Part shown: positions 26,777 to 36,055 of the stretch, one piece after another | Numbering within the stretch: the first letter of the stretch is position 1 | How the letters are laid out: each line of letters starts with the position of its first letter | Source of the DNA: Methylobacterium sp. Leaf99 | GTDB taxonomy: Bacteria > Pseudomonadota > Alphaproteobacteria > Rhizobiales > Beijerinckiaceae | Reading direction: 5' to 3' | Assembly (NCBI RefSeq): GCF_001422375.1 | Contig: NZ_LMMU01000007.1 | Span: 309,859-373,858, forward strand | DNA: 64,000 bases | Translations under genes and position numbers: made by a program | The notes under the pieces: generated by a model | What the model saw: the letters and a program-made list of their open reading frames with translations, nothing else | Databases searched by the model: none | Told to the model about the DNA's origin: nothing

Positions 26777-26786
26777 GGCGCTTCGG

Positions 26787-27245
26787 TCAGGCGGCGGCGC
26801 CGTAGACCCGGTCGGCCCGCGCCTCGAAGGCGTCGGTGAACTTGCGGAACGCCCGGTCAAACATCGTCCCCATGAGGAGGCCCAGGGTCCGGCTCTTGAA
26901 CTCGTAGGTGATGAAGAAATCGACGTTGCAGCCGGCCCCGTCCGCTTCCTTGAACAGCCAGCGGTTCTCGAGGTGGCGGAACGGGCCGTCGATGTATTCG
27001 GCCACGATCTTGAGGTTCGCCGGATCGAGGGTCACCCGCGTGGTGAAGCGCTCGCGGATGGCCTTGTAGCCGACGCCCATCTCGGCGACGAGAATCTCGG
27101 TGCCATTCTCCCCCGGCTGCCGGCGCAGGATGCGCAGGGACTCGCAGAGTGGCAGGAACTCGGGGTAGCGCTCCACGTCGGCGACGAGGTCGTACATCGC
27201 GCGCGGGCTGTGCCGCACGAGGCGGTCGATACGGAAGGACGGCAT
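26787..27245 (-). CDS. COQ10/RatA-like START-domain protein (ubiquinone-binding)
   Basis: A 152-residue polyketide-cyclase/START-fold protein. MPSFRIDRLVRHSPRAMYDLVADVERYPEFLP is typical of alphaproteobacterial COQ10 homologues and related RatA proteins. The family binds ubiquinone or polyisoprenoid lipids and supports respiratory electron transfer; RatA of E. coli is annotated as a toxin but that role should not be assumed here. It lies 56 bp downstream of lipA on the same strand, a pairing common in alphaproteobacteria. Confidence 0.88.
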   Translation of the reverse strand: MPSFRIDRLVRHSPRAMYDLVADVERYPEFLPLCESLRILRRQPGENGTEILVAEMGVGYKAIRERFTTRVTLDPANLKIVAEYIDGPFRHLENRWLFKEADGAGCNVDFFITYEFKSRTLGLLMGTMFDRAFRKFTDAFEARADRVYGAAA

Positions 27246-27301
27246 GCGGGGCTTCTACAGCATCGCTCCCGAGGGTGGGAACCGGTTTTCCGGCCGATGC
27301 G

Positions 27302-28276
27302 TCAAGCCGGCACCGCCTCCGGCGCCAGACGGGCGAGCCGCGCCGCTTTCAGTCGCGAAAAATCCTCGCCGGCATGGTGGGACGAGCGGGTCAGGGGGGT
27401 GGCCGAGACGAGCAGAAAACCCTTGGCATAGGCCGTGGTCTCCAGGCCCTTGAACTCGTCGGGCGGCACGAAGCGCACCACCTCGTGGTGCTTCTTCGTC
27501 GGTTGGAGGTACTGCCCGATGGTGAGGAAATCGACGTCGGCCGAGCGCAGGTCGTCCATGAGCTGGACCACTTCGTTCCGCTCCTCGCCCAGCCCCACCA
27601 TGATGCCGGACTTGGTGAAGATCGTCGGGTCGAGCTCCTTCACCCGCTGCAGCAGGCGCACGGAGTGGAAGTAGCGGGCGCCGGGGCGGACGGTGAGGTA
27701 GTTGCCCGGCACCGTCTCCATGTTGTGGTTGAACACGTCGGGCCTGGCCGCGACCACCACTTCGAGGGCACCGTCCTTGCGCAGGAAGTCGGGCGTCAGG
27801 ATCTCGATGGTGGTGGCGGGGCTCATGCGCCGGATCGCCCGGATGGTCCGGGCGAAATGCTCGGCGCCGCCGTCGGCGAGGTCGTCCCGGTCGACGGAGG
27901 TGACGACGACGTGGTGCAGGCCGAGCTTCGCCACGGAATCCGCGAGTTTTTCCGGCTCGTCCGCGTCCAAGCCCTTCGGCAGACCCGTGCGGACGTTGCA
28001 GAACGAGCAGGCCCGCGTGCAGGTGTCGCCCATGATCATGAAGGTGGCGTGCCGCTTCTCCCAGCATTCGCCGATGTTCGGGCAGCCGGCTTCCTCGCAC
28101 ACGGTGACGAGGCCGTGCTCGTGCACGATCCGGCTGGTCTCGGCCCAGCCGGGGGAGCCGGGTGCCTTGACGCGGATCCAGTCCGGCTTGCGCTGGATCG
28201 GCTTGTCGGGCCGGTGCGCCTTCTCCGGATGCCGGGGACGCTGATCGTTGCGCAGAAGATCGAGGACGACGGCCAT
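27302..28276 (-). CDS. lipA: Lipoyl synthase
   Basis: A 324-residue radical SAM enzyme that inserts two sulfurs into octanoyl groups on E2/H proteins. The auxiliary cluster cysteines are Cys60, Cys65 and Cys71 ([12 protein letters not shown]). The radical SAM cluster is Cys86, Cys90 and Cys93 (CTRACSFC). The conserved C-terminal R-S-S motif is at about 297-299. The ATG at 28276 gives [10 protein letters not shown]; an in-frame start 54 bp upstream is possible but less likely. It sits near the PDH operon whose lipoyl domains it serves. Confidence 0.96.
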   Translation of the reverse strand: MAVVLDLLRNDQRPRHPEKAHRPDKPIQRKPDWIRVKAPGSPGWAETSRIVHEHGLVTVCEEAGCPNIGECWEKRHATFMIMGDTCTRACSFCNVRTGLPKGLDADEPEKLADSVAKLGLHHVVVTSVDRDDLADGGAEHFARTIRAIRRMSPATTIEILTPDFLRKDGALEVVVAARPDVFNHNMETVPGNYLTVRPGARYFHSVRLLQRVKELDPTIFTKSGIMVGLGEERNEVVQLMDDLRSADVDFLTIGQYLQPTKKHHEVVRFVPPDEFKGLETTAYAKGFLLVSATPLTRSSHHAGEDFSRLKAARLARLAPEAVPA

Positions 28277-28547
28277 GTCACACCGTTTGTGTGCGCCCAC
28301 GACGGCAGGTGCCACCGTGATAATCGCCACCGTGATGATCTAAGACCTCGGTGCCCCCATCGCAAACTGCGGTCGCTGCCTCGGGCTACGACCCGGAAGA
28401 TCTGTCAGCCCGGTTGGACGCCCGGCATGCATTGCCTCATTCGCAGGCAATTTGCCGCGATTGGGGGGAACTCACCCTGGAATCTGCCGTTACAGACGGC
28501 GTTTCCGCTCCGATCATCGGCGCGGGCTGCCCATCCAAGGAAATCCC

Positions 28548-29027
28548 ATGGCCCTGAAGTCCGTTCTCGCCGTCGCGCTCGTCGCGGCGCTGCCCACGCT
28601 CGCCTTCGCCCAGGAGACCGTCAAGCCGGCGCCCGCGACGACCGCCCCGACGACGACCGCCCCCGCGGCGGCCGGCACCGGCGCCGGGACGGGCATGCTG
28701 ATGGCCGACAAGGCCGTCGCAAAGGTGGTCTTCGTCGCCACGCAGCCCGCGGACGTCCTGTCGTCCAAGCTCATCGGTCTCAATGTCTACAACAACAACA
28801 ACGAGACCGTCGGCGAGATCGAAGATCTCGTGATCGTTGACGGCAAGACGGTCAGCGCCGTGGTGCTGGGCGTCGGGGGCTTCCTGGGTCTCGGCGAGCG
28901 CTACGTCTCGGTCAGCCCGTCGAGCATCACCCTGTCGCGTAAGGACAACACCCTGCGGGCCCTCGTCGACACCGACAAGGACACCCTGAAGTCCGCCCCG
29001 GCCTTCGAGTACAGCAAGAAGAAGTAA
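28548..29027 (+). CDS. Secreted PRC-barrel domain protein
   Basis: A 159-residue protein with a Sec signal peptide (ALKSVLAVALVAALPTLAFA, cleavage near residue 21), an Ala/Thr/Pro-rich linker (about 22-50) and a PRC-barrel (about 75-155: SSKLIGLNVYNNNNETVGEIEDLVI). Periplasmic PRC-barrel proteins are common in Methylobacterium-type genomes and are often stress-linked; the molecular role is unknown. AAGGA precedes the ATG, which decides against an upstream in-frame start. Two hairpins follow, the second an intrinsic terminator. Confidence 0.85.
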   Translation: MALKSVLAVALVAALPTLAFAQETVKPAPATTAPTTTAPAAAGTGAGTGMLMADKAVAKVVFVATQPADVLSSKLIGLNVYNNNNETVGEIEDLVIVDGKTVSAVVLGVGGFLGLGERYVSVSPSSITLSRKDNTLRALVDTDKDTLKSAPAFEYSKKK

Positions 29028-29076
29028 GCACCGGTCGGTCCGGTCCGCCCCGGGCGGACCGGACCCCGTTCAGAAC

Positions 29077-29111
29077 GGGCCGTCCGGCGTCGAGCGCGGG
29101 CGGCCCTTTTT
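29077..29111 (+). terminator. Rho-independent terminator of the PRC-barrel gene
   Basis: GGGCCGTCCG (29077-29086) pairs with CGGGCGGCCC (29097-29106) with one G-U, followed by TTTTT. A separate 14-bp perfect hairpin at 29037-29065 precedes it. Confidence 0.8.
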
Positions 29112-29118
29112 CGTCCGA

Positions 29119-30558
29119 TCAGGCGTGGATCACACGACCATAGGCGTCCAGCACGCTCTCGTGCATCATCTCGCTCAAGGTCGGGTGCGGGAAGACCGTG
29201 TGCATGAGGTCTTCTTCCGTGGTCTCGAGGTTCATGGCGACGACGTAGCCCTGGATCAGTTCGGTGACTTCCGCGCCGACCATGTGGGCGCCGAGCAGTT
29301 GGCCGGTCTTGGCGTCGAAGATCGTCTTCACCAGGCCGTCCGGCTCGCCGAGTGCAATGGCCTTGCCGTTGCCCGCGAAGGGGAAGCGGCCGACCTTGAC
29401 GGAAAAGCCCTGTTCCTTGGCCTTCGCTTCCGTGAGACCCACGGAGGCGATCTGCGGCTGACAGTAGGTGCAACCTGGGATCTTGGCCTTGTCCATGGCG
29501 TGGGTCGGCAGGCCCTTGATGGTCTCGACGCAGAGCACGCCCTCGTGCTCGGCCTTGTGGGCCAGCATCGGCGGGCCGGCGACGTCGCCGATGGCGTAGA
29601 CGCCGGGCACGTTGGTCCGCCCCAAGCCGTCGGTGACGACGATGCCGCGGTCGATGGCGACGCCGAGGCCCTCGAGCCCGAGCCCCTCGATGTTGCCGAC
29701 GACGCCCACCGCCGAGATCAGTTTCTCCGCCGTCAGGGTCTGTGTCTTGCCGTCGCCCGTTTCGATGGTCGCCGTGACGGAGTCCGCCGCCTTCTCCACC
29801 TTCGTGACCTTGGCGCCGGTGAGGATCTTGATGCCCTGCTTTTCGAACCGCTTGCGGGCGAGGCCCGCGATCTCGGCGTCTTCCACGGGGAGGATCTGCG
29901 GCAGCAGCTCGATCACCGTCACCTCGGCGCCCATGGTGCGGTAGAACGAGGCGAACTCGATGCCGATGGCGCCCGAGCCCATGACGAGGAGCGACTTCGG
30001 CATCGCCTCCGGCACCATGGCCTCGTAGTAGGTCCAGATCTGCTTCTTGTCGGGCTCGATGCCCGGGATCGCGCGGGGCCGTGCCCCGGTGGCGACGATG
30101 ATGTGCTTGGCCGCATACGCGCCGGCCGCCAGGGCGCCCTTCGGGGCGGGCGCGCGGCTCGTTTCCTTCACCGTGACCCGGCCGGGTTCGTTGCCCGTCG
30201 CGGCGGACTCGATGGTGGCCTCGCCCCAGATCACATCGACCTTGTTCTTCTTCAGCAGCATGCCGACGCCGCCGTTGAGGCGTGATGAGACCCCGCGCGA
30301 GCGCTTGACGATGGCGGCGGTGTCGAACCCGACATTGTCCGCCGACAGGCCGTAATCGGCGGCGTGCTGCATGTAGTGGTAGATCTCGGCCGACCGCAGC
30401 AGGGCTTTCGTCGGGATGCAGCCCCAGTTCAGGCAGATGCCGCCGAGATGCTCGCGATCCACCACCGCGGTCCTGAACCCGAGCTGCGCCGCTCGGATCG
30501 CCGCGACGTAGCCGCCGGGGCCCGCGCCGATGACGAGGATGTCGTAGGTGTCGGCCAT
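29119..30558 (-). CDS. lpdA: Dihydrolipoyl dehydrogenase (E3)
   Basis: A 479-residue FAD enzyme that reoxidises dihydrolipoyl groups of the PDH complex, passing electrons to NAD+. FAD motif GAGPGGYVAA at residues 11-20. Redox disulfide Cys42/Cys47 (CLNWGC). NAD motif near residue 190 (GSGAIGIEFASF). The C-terminal catalytic dyad is His458/Glu463 (HPTLSE). Last gene of the pdh operon, 68 bp after pdhC. Confidence 0.96.
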   Translation of the reverse strand: MADTYDILVIGAGPGGYVAAIRAAQLGFRTAVVDREHLGGICLNWGCIPTKALLRSAEIYHYMQHAADYGLSADNVGFDTAAIVKRSRGVSSRLNGGVGMLLKKNKVDVIWGEATIESAATGNEPGRVTVKETSRAPAPKGALAAGAYAAKHIIVATGARPRAIPGIEPDKKQIWTYYEAMVPEAMPKSLLVMGSGAIGIEFASFYRTMGAEVTVIELLPQILPVEDAEIAGLARKRFEKQGIKILTGAKVTKVEKAADSVTATIETGDGKTQTLTAEKLISAVGVVGNIEGLGLEGLGVAIDRGIVVTDGLGRTNVPGVYAIGDVAGPPMLAHKAEHEGVLCVETIKGLPTHAMDKAKIPGCTYCQPQIASVGLTEAKAKEQGFSVKVGRFPFAGNGKAIALGEPDGLVKTIFDAKTGQLLGAHMVGAEVTELIQGYVVAMNLETTEEDLMHTVFPHPTLSEMMHESVLDAYGRVIHA

Positions 30559-30626
30559 GATACGCTCCTACGCCCCTCCCCCCTGGGGGAACGGGCCGGG
30601 GTTGGTTCAGATGGGGCGGCCTCGGC

Positions 30627-32045
30627 TCAGACCAGCATGCCCATGGGGCTCTCGATCAGCGCCTTGAACGCCGAGATCAACTCCGCTCCCAAAGCCCCAT
30701 CGAGCACCCGGTGGTCGCAGGACAGCGTGGCCGTCATCACCTGCGCGACGGCCGGGGCGCCGTCCCTGACGACGACCCGCTTCTCGCCGGCACCCACGGC
30801 GAGGATCGAGGATTGCGGCGGGTTGATCACCGCCGTGAAGTGCTTGATGCCGAACATGCCGAGATTCGACACCGAGGTGACGCCGCCCTGATATTCTTCC
30901 GGCTTCAGCTTCTTGGCGCGCGCCCGGGCCGCGAAGTCCTTCATCTCGTTGGAGATGGTGGAGAGCGTCTTCTGATCGGCGCGGCGGATCACCGGGGTGA
31001 ACAGCCCCCCGTCGATGGCCACCGCCACCCCGACCTCGGCGTTGTCGAAGCGCAGGATGCGGTCCTCGGCCCAGACGGCGTTGGCCGCCGGCACCCGCAT
31101 GAGCGCGAGGCCCATAGCCTTGATGATGAAGTCGTTGACCGAGAGCTTGAACAGCGGCTTGCCGTCCTTGCCCTGCCCGGCGCTCCGGTTGAGCTGCTCG
31201 CGCAGGGCCATGAGGGCGTCGAGCTCGCAATCCACCGTGAGGTAGAAATGCGGCGCCACCTGCGTCGCCTCCGTCAGGCGCCTGGCGATGGTCTTGCGCA
31301 TGCCGTCCAGCGGCACTTCTTCGTAGGTGCCCTTGGCGTAGAAGCCGCGCACCTGATCGACGGACAGGCCGGCCGGGCTCGCGGCCTTGGGCGCCGCGGC
31401 GACCGGCGCAGCCTTCGGAGCCTCGGCGGGCGCCGGTGAATCCGTGGGCGCCTGTGTCTTGGCGAGTGTCTTGGCGGGCGCCGGGCCGGCGGCCTTCGCG
31501 GCGCGGACATCGCGCTCGATCACGCGGCCATGGGGGCCGGAGCCCGTCACCGAGGCGAGGTCGACGCCCTCCTGCTTGGCGATGCGGCGGGCCAGGGGCG
31601 AGGCGAAGACCCGTCCCCCCTCCCCCTGCGCCGGGGCCGGCCGGGCGCCGTCCGGTGCCTCGTTCACCCGGGCGTAGGACATCTGGCCGCCGCCGGGCGT
31701 CGCGTTCTCGCCGACGGGGTCCTTCGTGACTTGCGCTTTCGGCGCATCCTCGGGGGCCTCCGCCTTCGCAGCGCCGCCGGCCTGGACGCTCGCCGGGTCC
31801 TCGCCCTCGCTGGCGATGATGGCGATGAGGTCGTTGACCGGCACGTCGGCCGTGCCCTCGGGCACCAGGATCTTGGCGAGGATGCCCTCGTCGATGGCCT
31901 CGACCTCCATGGTCGCCTTGTCGGTCTCGATCTCGGCGAGGACGTCGCCGGATTTCACCGCGTCGCCCTCCTTCTTGAGCCATTTCGCGAGGTTGCCCTT
32001 CTCCATCGTCGGCGACAGGGCGGGCATCAGGACGTTGACGGGCAT
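30627..32045 (-). CDS. pdhC: Pyruvate dehydrogenase dihydrolipoamide acetyltransferase (E2)
   Basis: A 472-residue acetyltransferase core of PDH. One lipoyl domain (about residues 1-78; lipoyl Lys43 in ETDKATME), an Ala/Pro-rich linker, a peripheral-subunit-binding domain (about 165-200: [16 protein letters not shown]) and a CAT-fold catalytic domain (about 240-472) ending with [14 protein letters not shown], holding the active-site His. The ATG at 32045 gives [14 protein letters not shown]; an in-frame extension into the upstream gene exists but has no domain support. Five bases separate it from the upstream Uma2 stop. Confidence 0.95.
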   Translation of the reverse strand: MPVNVLMPALSPTMEKGNLAKWLKKEGDAVKSGDVLAEIETDKATMEVEAIDEGILAKILVPEGTADVPVNDLIAIIASEGEDPASVQAGGAAKAEAPEDAPKAQVTKDPVGENATPGGGQMSYARVNEAPDGARPAPAQGEGGRVFASPLARRIAKQEGVDLASVTGSGPHGRVIERDVRAAKAAGPAPAKTLAKTQAPTDSPAPAEAPKAAPVAAAPKAASPAGLSVDQVRGFYAKGTYEEVPLDGMRKTIARRLTEATQVAPHFYLTVDCELDALMALREQLNRSAGQGKDGKPLFKLSVNDFIIKAMGLALMRVPAANAVWAEDRILRFDNAEVGVAVAIDGGLFTPVIRRADQKTLSTISNEMKDFAARARAKKLKPEEYQGGVTSVSNLGMFGIKHFTAVINPPQSSILAVGAGEKRVVVRDGAPAVAQVMTATLSCDHRVLDGALGAELISAFKALIESPMGMLV

Positions 32046-32049
32046 GGCA

Positions 32050-32649
32050 TCAGGTCTCGAGCGAGGGGGACGGCGGGGCGGCCGGATCGTCGAAGGGAAA
32101 CAGGCTGTCGAGGGGGAACGGGACGGCGTCGAAGGGCGGCAGGGCGACGGCCTCGCCGCGCGCGACGGTTCCGAGGAGCAGCCATTGGCGCCCCGTGAGT
32201 GCGAAGGCTTCGAGCACCCCGTCACCGGGATCGAGGAGCCAGAGATGGCCGACACCGGCCTCCGCGTAGATGCGGCGCTTGGGGCCGCGATCGAGGCGGG
32301 CGGTGGCGGGCGAGAGGATCTCGCAGACCCAGTCCGGCGGAGTCTCGAGATAGGCCGTCTCCGGCTCGGCGGGCAGCCGTTCGCGGCGCCAGCCGGCCAG
32401 ATCCGGCACCACGACGTGGGACCCGAGGTGGAGTTCCGGCTCGACCATGAAGATCCAGCCGCCCGGTCCGCCGCGGCCGCGACCGAAGGGCGGGCCGAGC
32501 TCGGCCGCCAAGCCCGCCGCCGCCATCGCATGCCGCGGGCGCGGCCGCGGATGCGTCTCCAGGGCGCCGTCGACGATCTCGGCCACGAGATGGTCCGGCA
32601 CGGCTTCGAGATCGGCGTAGGTGGCCCGGCGGAAGGCGGCCTCGGCCAT
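32050..32649 (-). CDS. Uma2-family (DUF820) putative endonuclease
   Basis: A 199-residue protein of the PD-(D/E)xK-like Uma2 family. Visible hallmarks: [15 protein letters not shown] near the N-terminus, [10 protein letters not shown] (about residue 80), then [20 protein letters not shown] and [12 protein letters not shown]. The family is abundant in cyanobacteria and some alphaproteobacteria and its true role is unknown; nuclease activity is predicted from fold only. It lies inside the pdh operon, 13 bp after the DUF5076 gene and 4 bp before pdhC, so it is very probably cotranscribed. Its presence here is unusual. Confidence 0.85.
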   Translation of the reverse strand: MAEAAFRRATYADLEAVPDHLVAEIVDGALETHPRPRPRHAMAAAGLAAELGPPFGRGRGGPGGWIFMVEPELHLGSHVVVPDLAGWRRERLPAEPETAYLETPPDWVCEILSPATARLDRGPKRRIYAEAGVGHLWLLDPGDGVLEAFALTGRQWLLLGTVARGEAVALPPFDAVPFPLDSLFPFDDPAAPPSPSLET

Positions 32650-32662
32650 GGTGGGTCCCCCG

Positions 32663-32938
32663 CTAGTTCAGATCGCCGGGATCGAGGCCCTCGGCCTCCC
32701 ACCCGGCGCGGATATGCTCGAAGGCTTCCGCGTCTGACATCTCGGTCTCCAGGGCATAGGTATGCGCCGCCTGCCGGGCGAGCTCGATGAGCAGCCGGCC
32801 CCAGGTCGCCGGATCGTCGAACGAACGGCGCAGGGCCACGCTCACGGCGCCGTCGACGACGGCGGCGCGCAGGACCTCGATGCCGCCGTTCTCGATGGCA
32901 TCGGGAGGGGCGGAGAGTTCCACGAAGGTCTTCGTCAT
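32663..32938 (-). CDS. DUF5076-type small protein in the pdh operon
   Basis: A 91-residue cytoplasmic protein starting [29 protein letters not shown] ribosome site precedes the ATG at 32938; a longer frame from 32995 is less likely. The sequence ([38 protein letters not shown]) fits the small DUF5076 family, which I recall as often linked to pyruvate dehydrogenase genes in alphaproteobacteria. Function unknown; a PDH-associated role is inferred from position only. Confidence 0.7.
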   Translation of the reverse strand: MTKTFVELSAPPDAIENGGIEVLRAAVVDGAVSVALRRSFDDPATWGRLLIELARQAAHTYALETEMSDAEAFEHIRAGWEAEGLDPGDLN

Positions 32939-32996
32939 GTCCTGTCCGAACGAAAGGGTTGGTCCCACCTCACACCGGGGGACGTCTTCGGCCACC

Positions 32997-34433
32997 CTAG
33001 CGGTAGCAGACGGCTTTGACCGCCTCGATCACCTCGGCGACGTTGGGCAGGGCCAGCTTCTCGAGGTTGGCCGCGTAGGGCATCGGCACGTCCTTGCCGG
33101 TGACGCGCAGGACCGGGGCGTCGAGGTAGTCGAAGGCGTCGACCATCAGGCGGGCGACGATCTCGGCGCCGATGCCCGATTGCGGAAACCCCTCCTCCAC
33201 GGTGACGCAGCGGCCGGTCTTACGCACCGATTCCACAACCGTGTCGGTGTCCATGGGGCGCAGGGTGCGCAGGTCGATGACCTCCGCCTCGATGCCCTGC
33301 TCGGCGAGCGCCTGGGCGGCCTTGAGGGCGTAGGTCATGCCGATGGAGAACGACACGATGGTGACGTCCGTGCCGGGGCGGTGGATGCGGGCCTTGCCGA
33401 TGGGCAGGACGAAATCGTCGAGCTTCGGCACCGGGAAGCTCTGGCCGTAGAGGATCTCGTTCTCGAGGAAGATGATCGGGTTCGGGTCGCGGATCGCGGC
33501 CTTGAGCAGGCCCTTGGCGTCGGACGCCGTATAGGGCGCGATGACCTTGAGGCCGGGCACGTTGGAGTACCAGGCCGAGTAGTCGTGGCTGTGCTGGGCG
33601 CCGACCCGAGCCGCCGCGCCGTTGGGGCCGCGGAACACGATGGGACAGCCGAGCTGGCCGCCCGACATGTACAGGGTTTTCGCCGCCGAGTTGATGATGT
33701 GGTCGATGGCCTGCATGGCGAAGTTGAAGGTCATGAACTCGACGATGGGGCGCAGGCCCGTGAACGCCGCACCGACGCCGATGCCGGCGAAGCCGTGCTC
33801 GGTGATCGGAGTGTCGACCACGCGCCGTGCGCCGAATTCCTGCAGCAGCCCCTGGGTGATCTTGTAGGCGCCCTGGTACTCGGCGACCTCCTCGCCCATG
33901 ACGAAGACGGACTCGTCGCCGCGCATCTCCTCCGCCATGGCGTCGCGCAGGGCCTCGCGGACGGTCATGGTGACCATCTCGGTCCCTTCCGGGAACTCGG
34001 CCATCACCGGCGCCGGCGCCTTGTTGGTGATGATGGCGGGTGCCGCCGGCGCTTTGGGCGCATCGTCGGCGGTCTTGCCCGTCGCCGCGGGGGCGCCGGC
34101 CTGTCCTTCCGCCTGCATGGTCGGGGTCGGGGCGGCCTGGGCGGGCGCATCGGTGGCGGGCTTCGGGGCGGACGCCGCCGAGATATCCTCGCCCTCGGCG
34201 GTGATGACGGCGATGGGCGTATTGACCTTCACGCCCTCGGTGCCCTCCGCGACCAGGATCTTGGCGAGCACGCCCTCGTCGATGGCCTCGACCTCCATGG
34301 TCGCCTTGTCGGTCTCGATCTCGGCCAGCACGTCGCCGGATTTGACCGGGTCGCCCTCCTGCTTCAGCCATTTCGACAGCTTGCCCTCCTCCATGGTCGG
34401 AGACAGGGCGGGCATCAGGATGTCGGTCGCCAT
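32997..34433 (-). CDS. pdhB: Pyruvate dehydrogenase E1 subunit beta with N-terminal lipoyl domain
   Basis: A 478-residue subunit. Lipoyl domain at residues 1-78 (Lys43 in ETDKATME), Ala/Pro linker (about 85-150), then the transketolase-type E1-beta domain ([15 protein letters not shown]...[14 protein letters not shown]). The C-terminal swivel domain ends with [13 protein letters not shown]. Lipoyl domains on E1-beta are a feature of alphaproteobacterial PDH. Its lipoyl domain closely resembles that of PdhC. It forms an alpha2beta2 decarboxylase with PdhA and lies 49 bp after it. Confidence 0.96.
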   Translation of the reverse strand: MATDILMPALSPTMEEGKLSKWLKQEGDPVKSGDVLAEIETDKATMEVEAIDEGVLAKILVAEGTEGVKVNTPIAVITAEGEDISAASAPKPATDAPAQAAPTPTMQAEGQAGAPAATGKTADDAPKAPAAPAIITNKAPAPVMAEFPEGTEMVTMTVREALRDAMAEEMRGDESVFVMGEEVAEYQGAYKITQGLLQEFGARRVVDTPITEHGFAGIGVGAAFTGLRPIVEFMTFNFAMQAIDHIINSAAKTLYMSGGQLGCPIVFRGPNGAAARVGAQHSHDYSAWYSNVPGLKVIAPYTASDAKGLLKAAIRDPNPIIFLENEILYGQSFPVPKLDDFVLPIGKARIHRPGTDVTIVSFSIGMTYALKAAQALAEQGIEAEVIDLRTLRPMDTDTVVESVRKTGRCVTVEEGFPQSGIGAEIVARLMVDAFDYLDAPVLRVTGKDVPMPYAANLEKLALPNVAEVIEAVKAVCYR

Positions 34434-34482
34434 GAAAGACTCGTCGATCGAGGAGGAAGTGGGCGGCTCTTGAGATCAGGCC

Positions 34483-35538
34483 TCAGGCGCGCGACTCCAG
34501 AAGGATGTCCGTCCACAGCTCGGCGGGATCGGGCTCGGGATCGTGGGTGGCGAACTCGGCCGCGTCGTTGACCGTCTCGCGCACCTTGGCGTCGGTGGCC
34601 TTGAGGTCGGCTTCGGGCACGCCGTGGGCCTCGATCAGGCGCTTGCGCACCATCTCGATGGGGTCGTGCTCGTCGCGCATCTTCGAGACCTCGTCCTTCG
34701 TCCGGTACTTCGCCGGATCGGACATGGAGTGGCCGCGATAGCGGTAGGTCTGCATCTCGAGGATGTAGGGCCCTTCGCCCGAGCGGGCATGCTCGATGGC
34801 CCGCGCGGCGGCCTCGCGCACGGTGCGCACGTCCATGCCGTCGACCTGCTCGCCCGGAATGCCGAACGAGATGCCGCGCCGGGAAAAGTCCGTCTGCGCC
34901 GAGGCGCGGGCCACCGAGGTGCCCATGGCGTAGCGGTTGTTCTCGATGACGTAGACCACGGGCAGCTTCCACAGCTGCGCCATGTTGAAGCTCTCGTAGA
35001 CCTGTCCCTGGTTGGCGGCCCCGTCCCCCATATAGGTCAGGCTGACCTGGCCGTTCTTCCGGTAGGCGTCCGCGAAGGCGAGGCCCGTCCCGAGGGACAC
35101 CTGCGCGCCGACGATGCCGTGCCCGCCGAAGAACTGCTTTTCGCGACTGAACATGTGCATCGAACCGCCCTTGCCGCGGGAATAGCCCCCGCGCCGGCCG
35201 GTGAGCTCCGCCATCACGCCCTTCGGCTCCATGCCGCAGGCCAGCATGTGGCCGTGGTCGCGGTAACCGGTGATGACCTGATCGCCGTCGATGGACGCCA
35301 TCTGCATGCCGATGACGACGGCTTCCTGGCCGATGTAGAGGTGGCAGAACCCGCCGATGAGGCCCATGCCGTAGAGCTGCCCCGCCTTCTCCTCGAAGCG
35401 GCGGATGAGCAGCATCTCGTGGTAGGCGTGGAGGTCTTCGTCGCGGGTGAATTGGGGTGTGTTCGGAGCCGGCGCGTGGGCGGCCTCCGACGGTGACAGG
35501 TCGGATTTGGGCTGGCCCGCCTCGGTTGCGGAATCCAT
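34483..35538 (-). CDS. pdhA: Pyruvate dehydrogenase E1 subunit alpha
   Basis: A 351-residue thiamine-diphosphate-binding subunit. The first 30 residues form a flexible Ala/Pro-rich extension. The ThDP motif runs from GDGAANQGQ (residue 171) to VIENN (about 201). The phosphorylation-loop-like YRGHSMSDPAKYRTK is near residue 265. First gene of the pdhA-pdhB-DUF5076-Uma2-pdhC-lpdA cluster. A GGGGAGAAAG ribosome site lies before the ATG. Confidence 0.96.
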   Translation of the reverse strand: MDSATEAGQPKSDLSPSEAAHAPAPNTPQFTRDEDLHAYHEMLLIRRFEEKAGQLYGMGLIGGFCHLYIGQEAVVIGMQMASIDGDQVITGYRDHGHMLACGMEPKGVMAELTGRRGGYSRGKGGSMHMFSREKQFFGGHGIVGAQVSLGTGLAFADAYRKNGQVSLTYMGDGAANQGQVYESFNMAQLWKLPVVYVIENNRYAMGTSVARASAQTDFSRRGISFGIPGEQVDGMDVRTVREAAARAIEHARSGEGPYILEMQTYRYRGHSMSDPAKYRTKDEVSKMRDEHDPIEMVRKRLIEAHGVPEADLKATDAKVRETVNDAAEFATHDPEPDPAELWTDILLESRA

Positions 35539-35677
35539 CGGCTTTCTCCCCGGGGACCGTCTGTTCTCCCCCGAGGTTCTAGGACACGCGTTTTGGGAAA
35601 GCGAGGCCGGCCCGCCGACAGATCGGGACCGTTGTCAGGTGCGCCGGATCGCCGCCCGGCAAGGCGACGAAACCGGG

Positions 35678-35989
35678 CTATGGGTTGATGATGACGACGT
35701 CGTTGGCGTGCACCCGGCCGAGGACAACGCGGGCGCGCTCCTCCAGGAGGTCGCGGTCGATCTGATCGCTGCGCAGGAGGGTGACGCGGTGCTCCCACTC
35801 GGCCCGGTCGGCCTTCACGGCGGCGAGTTCCTGATTGAGCCCGTAGGCCTGGATCTTGAGGGCGCGCTTGGCTTCGAGGCCGCGATTGCCGCCCTCGGCC
35901 TGATGCACGAAATAGCCGACGACGAGCCCCGAGACGGCGTACAACGCCAGGGGCATCAGCACGGAACGGACGCGACGACGGATCACCAT
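35678..35989 (-). CDS. Septum formation initiator family protein (FtsB/DivIC-like)
   Basis: A 103-residue bitopic membrane protein. A basic N-terminus (MVIRRRVRS) leads into one transmembrane helix (about residues 10-28), followed by a periplasmic coiled coil (about 35-75, LNQELAAVKADRAEWEHRV). This is the FtsB architecture, a partner of FtsL and FtsQ in the divisome. It lies 139 bp upstream of pdhA (same strand), a position common in alphaproteobacteria. A longer open frame upstream overlaps the opposed LysR gene and is not used. Confidence 0.85.
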   Translation of the reverse strand: MVIRRRVRSVLMPLALYAVSGLVVGYFVHQAEGGNRGLEAKRALKIQAYGLNQELAAVKADRAEWEHRVTLLRSDQIDRDLLEERARVVLGRVHANDVVIINP

Positions 35990-36055
35990 GGGGGAAGCAT
36001 CGCGCCGCACGGTTAAGAAAGTCCTTCGACGAAGCGTGTGCGGGGACATGGCGCG

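Noticed and set aside
26787..27245. RatA as a toxin of a toxin-antitoxin pair
   Set aside because: No antitoxin partner is adjacent, and the lipA neighbourhood fits a COQ10-type respiratory role.
30627..32702. A 691-residue reading of PdhC with a long N-terminal extension
   Set aside because: The extension is out of frame with the Uma2 gene it overlaps and is Arg/Pro/Ser-rich junk; the lipoyl domain starts cleanly at the ATG at 32045.
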